Assembly: GCA_945830575.1 (NCBI GenBank)
Contig: CALZZE010000010.1
Location: forward strand, 1-64,000
Source: an uncultured Subdoligranulum sp.
GTDB lineage: Bacteria > Bacillota > Clostridia > Oscillospirales > Ruminococcaceae
DNA length: 64,000 nucleotides
Reading direction: 5' to 3'
Below the pieces are notes generated by a model. The model was not told the DNA's origin. It searched no databases and saw only the letters and a list, made by a program, of their open reading frames with translations. Below, piece by piece: positions 51,177 to 60,635 of this stretch; the stretch's first letter is position 1; every line of letters begins with the position of its first letter. The position numbers and the translations under genes are program-made.

Positions 51177-53018
51177 ATGTGCGGCATAGCCGGACAGATC
51201 GCACGGGACCCCGAGACCATCCGTGCCCATTATCACCATTACTGCGCCATGCAGCAAAGCCTTGCCCGGCGGGGTCCGGATCAGCGGGGCCTGTACATCA
51301 GCGGGCAGGCGGCGCTCATCCATGCGCGGCTTGCGGTGGTGGATATCGAGGGCGGGCAGCAGCCCATGCTGCTGGAGTACAAAGAAGAACAGTACGCCCT
51401 TGTGTACAACGGCGAGCTGTACAACACCCCCGAGCTGCGGGCGGCGCTGGCGGCACGGGGACACCGCTTCACGGGGCACAGCGACACCGAGGTGCTGCTG
51501 CACGCCTACGCCGAGTGGGGCGAGTGCTGTGTGGAGCGTCTCAACGGCATCTTTGCCTTTGCGGTGTGGGCGGCCAAGGCAAAAACGCTGTTTCTGGCCC
51601 GAGACCGCTGCGGCGTCAAGCCGCTGTTTTTTGCGCAGGCGGAAAACAGTCTGATTTTCGGCAGCGAGCTGAAAACGCTGCTCTGTCACCCGGCGGTGCC
51701 GCCGCGGGTGGACAAAAACGGTCTGGCGGAGATTCTTCTGCTTGGCCCGGGCCGCATGCCGGGCAGCGGTGTGTTCCACAACGTGAAGGAACTGCTGCCC
51801 GGCCAGTGCGCCGTGTTTGAGCCGGACACCGGCCGCCTTACCACGCGGCTGTACTGGCAGCTCACCGACCATGAACACGGCGACAGCTTTCCCGCCACGG
51901 TGGCCCGGGTGCGGGATCTGGTGCTGGACGCCATCCAGCGGCAGCTGGTGGCGGATGTGCCGGTGGCGACCTTTTTGTCCGGCGGGCTGGATTCCAGCAT
52001 CATCTCGGCGGTGGCGGACCGGCAGTTTGCCGCAAGGGGAGAGCAGCTGCAAACCTTTTCGGTGGGGTATCAGGACAACAAAAAATTCTTCCGCACCGGC
52101 AAATTCCAGCCGGGCGCCGACGCGCCGTACATCCGAAAAATGAACGAAAGCCTGCACGCCCACCATCACTGGATCACGCTGGATTCGCTGGCGCTGGTGC
52201 CGGCGCTGTACGAAGCGGTGAACGCCCGTGACCTGCCCGGCATGGCGGATGTGGATTCCTCCTTGCTGCTGTTCTGCCGCCAGATCAAGCCCCACGCCAC
52301 GGTGGTGCTGTCCGGCGAATGCGCCGATGAGATTTTCGGCGGCTACCCGTGGTACCGGGACAAGGCCATCCGGGAGCGGGAGGGGTTCCCATGGGCGCAG
52401 AATACCGCCTACCGGGCGTCCTTTTTGCAGCCCGGCGTGCTGGGCGACATCGACCCCGCCCGATTCGTGGACGAACAATACCGCGAGACGCTGTCCCGAA
52501 CCAGCATCCGCCCGGGTTTAAGTCCCTTGGAGCGCCGCCAGCGGCAGATGGTGTCGCTGAATTTCCACTGGTTCATGCAGACGCTGCTGGACCGCAAAGA
52601 CCGCATGAGCATGTACAGCGGGCTGGAGGTGCGGGTGCCGTTCTGCGATTACCGTATTGCGGAGTATCTCTACGCCGTACCGTGGGAGTACAAGGACTAC
52701 GGCGGGCAGGAGAAGGGACTGCTGCGGCAGGCCATGCGGGGCTTTTTGCCGCAGGAGGTTCTGTACCGCCGCAAAAGTCCCTATCCCAAGACATGGAACC
52801 CGGCGTATCTGGCGGCGGTGTCGGTGGAGCTGAAAAAACTGCTGGCCGACCCGGAGGCCCCCGTGCTGCGCCTTGCCCGGCGGGAGGCACTGGAGGGCCT
52901 TTTGCACACCGATGACCCCCAGCCCTGGTACGGCCAGCTGATGACCACACCCCAGACCATTGCATGGTGGTTACAGGTCAACTACTGGATGAAAAAGTAT
53001 CAGGTAGAGCTGGTCTGA
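51177..53018 (+). CDS. asnB: Asparagine synthase (glutamine-hydrolysing)
   Basis: A 613-residue AsnB. Cys2 is the N-terminal nucleophile of the glutaminase domain (MCGIAGQIA; RRGPDQRG; YNGELYN; SDTEVLLHAY). The synthetase domain has the PP-loop SGGLDSS near 264 and GECADEIFGGY near 381. The amidotransferase half makes ammonia for asparagine from aspartate and ATP. No separate promoter was recognised; it has AGGAGGG and a strong terminator. Confidence 0.95.
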   Translation: MCGIAGQIARDPETIRAHYHHYCAMQQSLARRGPDQRGLYISGQAALIHARLAVVDIEGGQQPMLLEYKEEQYALVYNGELYNTPELRAALAARGHRFTGHSDTEVLLHAYAEWGECCVERLNGIFAFAVWAAKAKTLFLARDRCGVKPLFFAQAENSLIFGSELKTLLCHPAVPPRVDKNGLAEILLLGPGRMPGSGVFHNVKELLPGQCAVFEPDTGRLTTRLYWQLTDHEHGDSFPATVARVRDLVLDAIQRQLVADVPVATFLSGGLDSSIISAVADRQFAARGEQLQTFSVGYQDNKKFFRTGKFQPGADAPYIRKMNESLHAHHHWITLDSLALVPALYEAVNARDLPGMADVDSSLLLFCRQIKPHATVVLSGECADEIFGGYPWYRDKAIREREGFPWAQNTAYRASFLQPGVLGDIDPARFVDEQYRETLSRTSIRPGLSPLERRQRQMVSLNFHWFMQTLLDRKDRMSMYSGLEVRVPFCDYRIAEYLYAVPWEYKDYGGQEKGLLRQAMRGFLPQEVLYRRKSPYPKTWNPAYLAAVSVELKKLLADPEAPVLRLARREALEGLLHTDDPQPWYGQLMTTPQTIAWWLQVNYWMKKYQVELV

Positions 53019-53024
53019 ATCTGA

Positions 53025-53059
53025 AAAGCGCTGATGCCGTGTGCGTCGGCGCTTTTTTA
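53025..53059 (+). terminator. asnB terminator
   Basis: AAAAGCGC/GCGCTTTT outer stem with TTTTTT run; a TGATGCC/GTCG inner structure fills the loop. Confidence 0.8.
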
Positions 53060-53172
53060 GCGAACATTGTCTTTCACCGAATTGTCTTGGCATTTTCAAG
53101 GAATCTCCTCAAATTTTTCACAAATGCCGACTATAATAAAAAACAAATTTGCGAGAAGAGGAGTGCAGGGCT

Positions 53173-54150
53173 TTGATCGAAGTGGAGCATCTGACAAAGC
53201 GATACGGCGCCCACACCGCGGTGGACGACATCAGCTTTACCGTGGAGGACGGCTGTATCTACGGCCTGCTTGGCCCCAACGGCGCGGGCAAATCCACCAC
53301 CATGAATATCCTGACCGGGTATCTGTCCGCCACGGCGGGCACCGTGAAGGTGGCGGGGTATGACATTACGGAGGAACCGCTGGAGGCCAAAAAGGCCATC
53401 GGATATCTTCCGGAGCAGCCCCCGCTGTATCCGGAAATGACGGTGCAGGAATACCTGCTGTTCGTGGCAGAGCTGAAAGGCGTGAAGCACAAAAAAGACC
53501 GCGCGGCCATGGTGGAGACGGCCATGGGCCGCACCGGGCTGCAGCCCATGCAAAACCGGCTCATCCGCAATCTGTCCAAGGGCTACCGCCAGCGGGTGGG
53601 CATCGCCGCCGCGTTTCTGGGAGAACCGAAGGTCATCATTCTGGACGAACCCACGGTGGGCCTTGACCCGGCACAGGTCATCGAGATCCGCGGCCTCATC
53701 CGCGATCTGGGCAGGACTCACACGGTCATTCTGTCCAGCCATATCCTCAGCGAGGTGCAGACCGTCTGTGACCGGGTGCTCATCATCTCCGCCGGAAAGC
53801 TGGCAGCGCAGGGCACGCCGGAGGAACTGGCCAGCCAGCTTGCTGCGCGGGGGACTTTGTCCGCCACCGCAAAAGGCAGCCGGGAGGAAATTCTGGCCGC
53901 CGCGGAGCAGGTGGAGGGCCTGACCGACCTGCACATCACCGCCGAGAAGGGCGGCAAGGTCAGCTTTACCGCCGTCTGTGAGGGCGGCAGCGACCTGCGG
54001 GGCGAGCTGTCGCTGGCTCTGGCGAAGGCGGGCTGCCCGGTGTTGTCCCTTTCGGCGGACAGCATGAGTCTGGAGGATGTGTTCCTGCAGCTCACCGAAT
54101 CCAACGACCAAAAGGAGGTGACCGACCATGCTGGCGATCCTCAAGCGTGA
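53173..54150 (+). CDS. ABC transporter ATP-binding protein (GldA-like)
   Basis: A 325-residue nucleotide-binding subunit. Walker A is GPNGAGKST, the signature LSKGYRQRVGIA, Walker B VIILDEPTVGLDP, and the switch His in SSHIL. A C-terminal extension (about 215-310) resembles GldA/CcmA-type exporters. The start is taken as TTG at 53173, with GAGGAG 8 nt upstream; another TTG at 53149 has no ribosome site. First gene of an operon with a permease, a GldG-like protein and a DUF4340 protein. Confidence 0.88.
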   Translation: MIEVEHLTKRYGAHTAVDDISFTVEDGCIYGLLGPNGAGKSTTMNILTGYLSATAGTVKVAGYDITEEPLEAKKAIGYLPEQPPLYPEMTVQEYLLFVAELKGVKHKKDRAAMVETAMGRTGLQPMQNRLIRNLSKGYRQRVGIAAAFLGEPKVIILDEPTVGLDPAQVIEIRGLIRDLGRTHTVILSSHILSEVQTVCDRVLIISAGKLAAQGTPEELASQLAARGTLSATAKGSREEILAAAEQVEGLTDLHITAEKGGKVSFTAVCEGGSDLRGELSLALAKAGCPVLSLSADSMSLEDVFLQLTESNDQKEVTDHAGDPQA

Positions 54151-54991
54151 AACCAAAAGCTACTTTACCGGCATGATCGGGTACGTGGTGGTGGCGGTGT
54201 TTCTGGCCGTGCTGGGGCTGTACTTCACCAACCAGAACCTGATGTTTGCCTCCTCGGATTTCGGGGGCGTTTTGTACACCTGTACCATTTTGCTGCTGTT
54301 TCTGCTCCCGGCGCTGTCCATGCGCAGCTTTGCCGAGGAACGCCGTGCCAAAACCGACCAGCTGCTGCTCACCAGCCCGGTGAGCATCCCCGGCATCGTG
54401 CTGGGCAAATTCCTCGCCCAGATGGCGGTGTTCTGCGTGCCGCTGCTGGCGGCGGCCGTTATGCCGCTCATCCTCACCGCCTTTGGCCGGGTCAATCTGG
54501 TTGGGGCCTATGCCTCGCTGCTGGGGTTTGTGCTGCTGGGCGCGGCCTGCATCAGCATCGGCACCTTCCTGTCCTCCCTGACAGAAAACCAGATCATCGC
54601 CTATCTTGCCACCTTCGGCGTGCTGCTGGTCTGCTATCTGATGAACGGCATCCGTTCCATGTTCACCTCCGGCAGCCTGCTGGCCTTTCTCGTGTTCACA
54701 GCGGTGCTGCTCATCGCCGCTATTCTGGTGGGTGTCACCTGCAAAAGCCTTGTGGCCGGGGCGGGAACCTTCTTTGCGGGCGTGGCGGCGCTGTTCGTGC
54801 TGTTCACGGTGCGCCCGGCGTGGCTGCTGTCCGCCTTCAACGCGGTGCTGTCGGCGCTGGCGCTGTTCGACCCCTTCACCAACATCGTCAGCGGCATGTT
54901 CAGCCTGACGGCGATGCTGTATTATCTCTCCGTCACGGCGCTGTTCCTGTTCCTCACCGGGCAGACGCTGGAACGGCGGCGCTGGAACTGA
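54128..54991 (+). CDS. ABC-2 permease (GldF-like)
   Basis: A 287-residue membrane protein with seven predicted helices, several close to residues 15-35, 50-65, 95-120, 130-155, 163-178 and 190-215. MLAILKRETKSYFTGMIGYVV and SMRSFAEERRAKTDQLLLTSPVS are typical GldF/ABC-2 signatures. It overlaps the ATPase gene by 23 bp. Substrate is unknown. Confidence 0.85.
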   Translation: MLAILKRETKSYFTGMIGYVVVAVFLAVLGLYFTNQNLMFASSDFGGVLYTCTILLLFLLPALSMRSFAEERRAKTDQLLLTSPVSIPGIVLGKFLAQMAVFCVPLLAAAVMPLILTAFGRVNLVGAYASLLGFVLLGAACISIGTFLSSLTENQIIAYLATFGVLLVCYLMNGIRSMFTSGSLLAFLVFTAVLLIAAILVGVTCKSLVAGAGTFFAGVAALFVLFTVRPAWLLSAFNAVLSALALFDPFTNIVSGMFSLTAMLYYLSVTALFLFLTGQTLERRRWN

Positions 54992-55003
54992 GGGGGTGGA
55001 GCT

Positions 55004-56428
55004 ATGAAATTGCCGAATCTGAAAAAACGACCCGCCAATGCCCGTGCGCTGCACAACGGCGCGTATGCTGCCGTGCTGACGGCGGCGGTGCTGGCGGCGG
55101 TCATCCTGCTCAATCTGGTGGTGCAGGCGCTGCCCACCAAATTCACGGAATTTGACATCTCCACCGGAGGCATGTTCACCCTGTCGGACACCACCAAAGA
55201 CCTGCTCCGGGGCCTGCCGCAGGAGGTGCAGGTATACTACCTGGCCCAGACCGGCGACGAGGACGGCAACGTGACCCGCCTGCTGGACCGCTACGCCGAT
55301 GAATCCGGCCGGTTCCGGTGGGAGCAGCGGGACCCGGTGCTGTATCCCACCTTCGCCCAGAAATACACCGATGCCTCCACGGGCAGTCTGGTGGTGACCA
55401 GCGGCGAAAAATACAAGGTGGTGGACTACAACAGCCTGTATGAAATGGACTGGGAAAGCTACTATACCACCGGCAGCATGGACTATTCCTTCAAGGCGGA
55501 AAACGCCGTCACCACCGCGGTGGCGGAGGTCATCCGCACCAACACCTACCGGCTGTGCCAGCTGACCGGCCACGGGGAGACCGCCCTTTCCTCCGACTAT
55601 ACCGAGACGCTGCAAAACAGCGGCATCGAGGTCAGCGAGCTGAGCCTTGTCACCGCCGGGGGCGTGCCGGAGGATACGGCAGCGGTGCTTATCAACGCGC
55701 CCCAGACCGACCTCACCGACAGCGAGGCGGACACGCTGCGGCAGTATCTGCAAAACGGGGGCAGTCTGCTGGCGGCCACCGACCTGACGGTGGACACGCC
55801 CCGTCTGGACGCGCTGCTGGCCGAGGCGGGCCTGACGCGGCAGGAGGGCCTGCTGGTGGAGACCGATGCGGGCCACTACGCCTACGGCTATTCCGGCACC
55901 TATCTGCTGCCGGAAGTGACCGCCAGCGCCGTCACCGCCGGGGTGAACAGCGGCATGTACGTGTTCGCCCCCATTGCGCAGGGAGTCCTGTACGACGAGG
56001 ACAACACCGAATGGGAATACACCGGCCTGTTGTCCACCAGCGCATCCGCCTACGCCATGGCGGGCTATGCCGACGCGGTGCAGCCTGAAAAGGCCGACAC
56101 CGACCCGGAAGGGGCTTTCGATGTGGCGGTTGCCGCCGAAAACACCGGCACCGGGGCCAAGGTGGTGTGGGCTGGCTGCGCGAATCTTTTGTCCGCCAGC
56201 ATGAATCAGGCGGTGGCCGGGGGCAACGCCCAGTTTCTGGGCAGCGTGGCCAACTGGTTCACCGGCGAGGAAAACGCCGCCGTCATTGAGGGCCGCAGCA
56301 TGAGCGCCGAAAGCCTGACGGTGCCCTCCGGCTCCATCGTGGGTCTGGGGGTGCTGTTCACCATCCTGCTGCCGGTGGCGCTGGTGGTGCTGGGCATCGT
56401 GGTGTGCGTCATCCGCCGCCGCAAATAA
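55004..56428 (+). CDS. GldG-like auxiliary protein of the ABC transporter
   Basis: A 474-residue protein with one helix at each end (about 20-43 and 445-468) and a large outer part. FDISTGGMFTLSDTTKDLL near residues 51-69 is the GldG/DUF4350-type entry segment. The rest contains Rossmann-like stretches (CQLTGHGE, VLINAPQTDLTDSEADTLRQ). It lies 12 bp after the permease. In Bacteroidetes GldAFG is tied to gliding; in Clostridia the role is unknown. Confidence 0.78.
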   Translation: MKLPNLKKRPANARALHNGAYAAVLTAAVLAAVILLNLVVQALPTKFTEFDISTGGMFTLSDTTKDLLRGLPQEVQVYYLAQTGDEDGNVTRLLDRYADESGRFRWEQRDPVLYPTFAQKYTDASTGSLVVTSGEKYKVVDYNSLYEMDWESYYTTGSMDYSFKAENAVTTAVAEVIRTNTYRLCQLTGHGETALSSDYTETLQNSGIEVSELSLVTAGGVPEDTAAVLINAPQTDLTDSEADTLRQYLQNGGSLLAATDLTVDTPRLDALLAEAGLTRQEGLLVETDAGHYAYGYSGTYLLPEVTASAVTAGVNSGMYVFAPIAQGVLYDEDNTEWEYTGLLSTSASAYAMAGYADAVQPEKADTDPEGAFDVAVAAENTGTGAKVVWAGCANLLSASMNQAVAGGNAQFLGSVANWFTGEENAAVIEGRSMSAESLTVPSGSIVGLGVLFTILLPVALVVLGIVVCVIRRRK

Positions 56429-56442
56429 TAAAGGAGCGTTCC

Positions 56443-57438
56443 ATGAACAAAAAGAAAATGCTGCCGCTGGCCGCCGCGGCGGGAGCCATCCTGCTGCTGG
56501 GCGGCGCGCTGGCGGCGCTGAAACGCACCGCTGCCGAGCCGGAGACCGGCATCGCGCTGTGGAGCATCACCGACCCGGACGAGATCTCCTATTCCGGCAA
56601 CGGGCTGGAGGTGACGCTGCAAAAGGGCCGGGAAGGGGGCTGGATGCTGCAAAGCGACCCCACGCTGCCGCTGAACCAGACCACCGTGGACACGCTGGCA
56701 CAGAACGCCGCCGCACTGACAGCCCAGCGCAAGCTGACAGGGGAGGAACTGACCGGCCTGCCGGACCGCCAGCAGAATCCGCTGATGGTGTTTTCCCTTG
56801 CCTCCGGCGAGGACAGCGAGACACTGACGGTGGACAGCAAAAACGATATGGCGGGGATTTATTACGTCTATGACGGGGAAGGCTCGGTCTATACCGTGGA
56901 CACGGCGGCGGTGGAGGCGCTGCTCAAAACGCCCGCCGCCCTGTACCAGCCCCAGAGCCTGACAGACCACACGGCGGAGGAGGTGACCGCCATGACGGTG
57001 AACGGTGTGGGCTTTACCAAATCGGAGGATGTCTGGACACTGGACGGAGACCCGGATTACGCGCTGGATCAGGACGCGGTGAACAAGATGGCGCGCACCG
57101 TCTGCGAATTGCAGACCAAATGGACCATCACCGCCCCGGAGCCGGAGGAAACGTACGGCCTGGACAGCGCCGATGTGGCGGTTCTGCTCACCTTTGCGGA
57201 CGGCACCGAACTCCACGTGGAATTCGGTGCGCTGAAACCGGAGGATAACACGGTATGTTATCTGAAGGCCGGCACCTTGCCGGGGCAGGTGCAGGAGGTC
57301 AGCGCCGAGCATCGCGGCGCCTACGTTTTTACAAAGGAGACGCTGGCGGCGCCGGAGGAGACCCCCGAGACCGCCACAGATGACATCATTGCCGAAAACC
57401 CGGTGGGCGGCATCAACGATTACGCCGACAGCAAGTAG
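56443..57438 (+). CDS. DUF4340 domain protein
   Basis: A 331-residue exported protein with an N-terminal helix (7-25) as anchor and a beta-rich outer domain: GGWMLQSDPTLPLNQTTVDTL near 63-83 and a second similar repeat KSEDVWTLDGDPDYALDQDAV near 195-215, the pattern of DUF4340 tandem units. The family is nearly always linked to GldG-type transporters, as here. Function is unknown. Confidence 0.8.
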   Translation: MNKKKMLPLAAAAGAILLLGGALAALKRTAAEPETGIALWSITDPDEISYSGNGLEVTLQKGREGGWMLQSDPTLPLNQTTVDTLAQNAAALTAQRKLTGEELTGLPDRQQNPLMVFSLASGEDSETLTVDSKNDMAGIYYVYDGEGSVYTVDTAAVEALLKTPAALYQPQSLTDHTAEEVTAMTVNGVGFTKSEDVWTLDGDPDYALDQDAVNKMARTVCELQTKWTITAPEPEETYGLDSADVAVLLTFADGTELHVEFGALKPEDNTVCYLKAGTLPGQVQEVSAEHRGAYVFTKETLAAPEETPETATDDIIAENPVGGINDYADSK

Positions 57439-57443
57439 TTGTC

Positions 57444-57485
57444 AAAAATCCTTTTCCCCTGTATAATGGGGAAAAGGATTTTTTT
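57444..57485 (+). terminator. Terminator of the ABC/GldG operon
   Basis: AAAAATCCTTTTCCCC/GGGGAAAAGGATTTTT, 16-bp perfect stem with an 8-nt loop and T-run. Confidence 0.93.
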
Positions 57486-57503
57486 GAACAGGAGGGAACC
57501 GCC

Positions 57504-58664
57504 ATGAAAAAACTGGTGCTGCTTTTGGCGCTGGCGCTGTCCCTGTGCGCCTGCGGTGCGCCCGCGCCGTCACAGACGCCGGCGGAAACGCCGGCAGAGA
57601 CCCCGCCCGCCAACACCCAGCCAACCGACCCGCTGGCCGGCCTGACGCTGCGCCAAAAGGTGGGGCAGCTGTTCCTTGTACGCCCGGATTCGCTGGACTT
57701 CACCCAAACGCAGGAGCAGATCAACGATGCCAAAGCGGAGGGTGTGACCGCTGTCAACGGGGAACTGCTGGCGGCGCTGGAACAGTACCCGGTGGGCGGC
57801 ATCGCGGTGTTTGGCAAGAACATCCAAAGCCCGGAACAGCTGCGGCAGTTCACCGCCGACTGGAGCGCGGCGGGGGATATCCCGCTGTTTCTGGCGGTGG
57901 ACGAGGAGGGCGGCCGGGTGGCGCGCCTTGCCAACAGCGAGGGCTTTGCCCTGCCCCAATACGAGAGCGCCGCCGCCACCGTGGACGCGGGGGAGATGGG
58001 GCGTGAGATCGGGGCGTATCTGAAGGAGTACGGATTCAATGTGGACTTTGCTCCCGTGGCGGATGTGAACTCCAACCCGGACAACCCGGTCATCGGCACC
58101 CGCGCGTTCTCGGACGATGCACAGCAGGTCAGACAGCAGGCCGCCGCCATGGCTGCGGGGCTCTGGGAAAATGGGATCCTGCCGGTCTACAAGCATTTCC
58201 CCGGCCACGGCGATACCGCCGAGGACAGCCACAGCCAGCTGGCCTCCACCCACAAAACGCTGGAGCAGATGCGGGCGGTGGAATGGCTGCCCTATGCGGA
58301 CCAGACGCTTCCCGCCGTCATGGTGGGGCACATTGCTGCCCCGGAGGCGGGCGTGGACGGCCCTGCGTCCCTGTCCAGAACGGCGGTGACGGACTGGCTG
58401 CGGGGCGAGTTGGGCCATGAGGGCCTTGTCATCACGGATTCGCTGGCCATGGACGCCATCGCGGCGGCCTACACCCCGGCGGAGGCCGCCGTGCAGGCCA
58501 TCGAGGCGGGCGTGGACATCCTGCTGATGCCAAACGGGTTACAGGAGGCTTTTGACGGCGTTGTGGAGGCGGTGGAAAGCGGCCGCATCCCCGAAAGCCG
58601 CATTGATGAAAGCGTGCGCCGGATACTGGAAACCAAACGGCAGCTGGGACTTTTAGAGGAGTAA
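57504..58664 (+). CDS. GH3 beta-N-acetylhexosaminidase lipoprotein (NagZ-like)
   Basis: A 386-residue family 3 glycoside hydrolase that removes N-acetylglucosamine from muropeptides or other glycans. The lipobox LCAC at 14-17 (acylated Cys17) and a Pro/Thr linker anchor it outside the membrane. KHFPGHGDTAEDSH near 227-240 is the NagZ His-Asp loop that supplies the acid/base His; the nucleophile Asp is in ITDSLAMDAI. The second GH3 domain is absent, as in other NagZ forms. The terminator before it makes expression partly separate from the ABC operon. Confidence 0.93.
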   Translation: MKKLVLLLALALSLCACGAPAPSQTPAETPAETPPANTQPTDPLAGLTLRQKVGQLFLVRPDSLDFTQTQEQINDAKAEGVTAVNGELLAALEQYPVGGIAVFGKNIQSPEQLRQFTADWSAAGDIPLFLAVDEEGGRVARLANSEGFALPQYESAAATVDAGEMGREIGAYLKEYGFNVDFAPVADVNSNPDNPVIGTRAFSDDAQQVRQQAAAMAAGLWENGILPVYKHFPGHGDTAEDSHSQLASTHKTLEQMRAVEWLPYADQTLPAVMVGHIAAPEAGVDGPASLSRTAVTDWLRGELGHEGLVITDSLAMDAIAAAYTPAEAAVQAIEAGVDILLMPNGLQEAFDGVVEAVESGRIPESRIDESVRRILETKRQLGLLEE

Positions 58665-58667
58665 GGT

Positions 58668-59699
58668 ATGGACAAGATTTGGGCCGTGAACGGCCTGTTT
58701 TACGCCCAGCGGCTGTCGGGCATCCAGCGGTATTCCGCGGAACTGCTCCGGGCGCTGGATGAACTCATCGAGCCGGGCCGGGTGGAGGTGGTGCTGCCGC
58801 CGGACGCGACCGTGCCGGAATTTCACAACATCAAGGCAGTGCGCTTTGGCAGCCGCACCGGGATGCTGTGGGAGCAGCTGGACTATCCCCGCTATCTCAA
58901 ACAGTACAAGCGCGAGGGGCTGTGTACCTGCAATGTCATTCCGCTGGCGGGATTTCATGGCATGGCGGTGGTGCATGATGTATGCTACCGCGCCCGCCCG
59001 GATTTTTACCGGGATGCCCGCGGCCGGGCCAGTGCGCTGTGGCACCGCCTGCAATACCGGGCCATCGCCGCAAAGGCGGATACCATCGTCACGGTGTCGG
59101 CGTTTTCCCGCTCGGAACTGACCCGCTATTACGGCATCCCCGCCGACAAGATGGCGGTCATTCCCAATGCGTGGCAGCACATGGAACGGGTGCAGACGGA
59201 CGAAGGCATTTTTGAAAAACAGCCCCGTCTGCGGCGAGGAGAATACTATTTTTCCATGGCAAATCTTCTGAAAAACAAGAACTTCCCGTGGGTGCTGGCC
59301 GCCGCCCGCCGCAAGCCGGAGGCGGTGTTTGCCATCGCCGGGGGCGGCAGTCTGCAAAGCCTGCCGGGGGCCGGCCTGCCCAATGTGGTGTATCTTGGCT
59401 ATGTGTCGGACGGGGAGGCCAAAGCGCTGATGGCACACTGCAAGGCGTTCCTGTTCCCGACCCTCTATGAGGGGTTTGGCATCCCGCCGCTGGAGGCCAT
59501 CGCCTGCGGCGCGCCGGCCGTCTGCGTCAGCGATACCCCCTGCATGCGGGAGGTCTACGGGGACAACGCCGCCTACATCGACCTTGCCGCCAATCAGGGC
59601 GATGTGGATGCCATCCCGCCCGCCAAGCGCCCCGCTGCCGAGGTGCTGGACCGCTATTCCTGGCACAAAAGCGCCCAAAAGCTGGCACAGCTCTTATAA
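58668..59699 (+). CDS. Glycosyltransferase family 4
   Basis: A 343-residue GT-B enzyme. The N-terminal half has LSGIQRYSAELLRAL, the C-terminal half AIAGGGSLQSL and the donor-binding PTLYEGFGIPPLEA (E-x7-E pattern) near 264-277. It probably adds a hexose or mannose to a lipid-linked or surface glycan. It lies 3 bp after the GH3 gene, so both may be one transcript. Confidence 0.88.
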   Translation: MDKIWAVNGLFYAQRLSGIQRYSAELLRALDELIEPGRVEVVLPPDATVPEFHNIKAVRFGSRTGMLWEQLDYPRYLKQYKREGLCTCNVIPLAGFHGMAVVHDVCYRARPDFYRDARGRASALWHRLQYRAIAAKADTIVTVSAFSRSELTRYYGIPADKMAVIPNAWQHMERVQTDEGIFEKQPRLRRGEYYFSMANLLKNKNFPWVLAAARRKPEAVFAIAGGGSLQSLPGAGLPNVVYLGYVSDGEAKALMAHCKAFLFPTLYEGFGIPPLEAIACGAPAVCVSDTPCMREVYGDNAAYIDLAANQGDVDAIPPAKRPAAEVLDRYSWHKSAQKLAQLL

Positions 59700-59700
59700 C

Positions 59701-59736
59701 GCAAAAGGGAACCGCATCGAAACGGTTCCCTTTTGC
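59701..59736. terminator. Bidirectional terminator of GT4 and comM remnant
   Basis: GCAAAAGGGAACCG/CGGTTCCCTTTTGC, 14-bp perfect stem between convergent genes. Confidence 0.88.
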
Positions 59737-59742
59737 TGTCTG

Positions 59743-60624
59743 TTATGCCGAAACGCCCCGGTCGAGGCACCGGTACAGCAGCGCCTCCATCATGGCGGCC
59801 TGTCCGATGACCTCCTCGCCCGCCAGATCGGCGATGGTGCGTGCCACCCGCAAAATGCGGTCATAGGCGCGGGCGCTGTAGCCCATCTGCTCAAAAGCGG
59901 CTTTCAGAACCATCTGGGCGGCCGCATCGGTGCGGCACCAGCGGCGGATGGCGCTGCCGGGCAGCTGGGCGTTGCATCGTACACCGGGCAGGGCTTTGTA
60001 GCGCTCCTGCTGGACGGCCCGCGCCCGGCAGACCCGCTCCCGGATGGCCTCGGTGGACTCGCCGCCGCTATCCGCAGCCAGTTCGTTGTATTCCACCGGC
60101 TTGACCTGCACGTGCAGGTCGATGCGGTCCAGAAGCGGTCCCGAAATGCGCTGCCGGTACCGCTCCACCGCGCTGGGCATACAGGTGCAGGGGCGGGTGG
60201 GGTGCCCCAGATATCCGCATTTGCAGGGGTTCATGGCGGCTACCAGCATGAACCGGCTGGGATAGGTGGCCGAGCCGTGAACACGGCTCACCGTCACGTG
60301 GCCGTCCTCAATGGGCTGGCGCAGCACCTCCAGCGTATCCCTGGAGAACTCCGGCAATTCGTCCAGAAACAGCACACCGTTGTCCGCAAGGCTCACCTCG
60401 CCGGGGCGGGGATTGGTGCCGCCGCCCGCCATGGCCGCCGTGCTGACGCTGTGGTGGGGACTGCGGAAGGGCCGCTGGGTGATCAGCCCCTGCCCGCCCC
60501 GGATCAATCCCGCCACCGAATAGATGGCGGTGGTCTCCAGAGCCTCCTCGTCATTCATGGGCGGCAGAATGCCCGGCAGCCGCTTGGCCAGCATGCTTTT
60601 GCCGGTCCCCGGCGGGGCGGTGCG
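59743..60624 (-). pseudogene. comM/YifB Mg-chelatase-like ATPase, 5' end cut off
   Basis: The frame contains the C-terminal part of a ComM/YifB AAA+ protein. It can be read upstream through Walker A (PPGTGKS at 60595-60615) to R and T codons, then meets TAG at 60625-60627. The remaining part has GEVSLADNGVLFLDELPEF (Walker B), SATYPSRFMLVAAMNPCKCG and RISGPLLDRIDLH, all intact. About 200 N-terminal residues are missing. The break coincides with the end of the mobile element, so the other half should lie at its far end, outside the window. An internal ATG at 60594 is unlikely to give an active protein. Confidence 0.87.
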
Positions 60625-60635
60625 CTAATAGTATG
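60619..60635. mobile_element. Junction of integrated element with comM (att site)
   Basis: comM coding sequence is continuous up to about 60624; beyond it the sequence no longer encodes ComM. The recombinase stop is at 60636. The crossover probably falls at or next to 60616-60626, inside the codons just before Walker A. Exact core bases cannot be fixed without the other end. Confidence 0.7.

Noticed and set aside
53149-53172. Upstream TTG start for the ABC ATPase
   Set aside because: No ribosome site before it; GAGGAG is correctly spaced only for the TTG at 53173.
54092-55876. Long minus-strand open frame opposite the ABC permease and GldG-like genes
   Set aside because: His/Gln-rich antisense translation without domain support.
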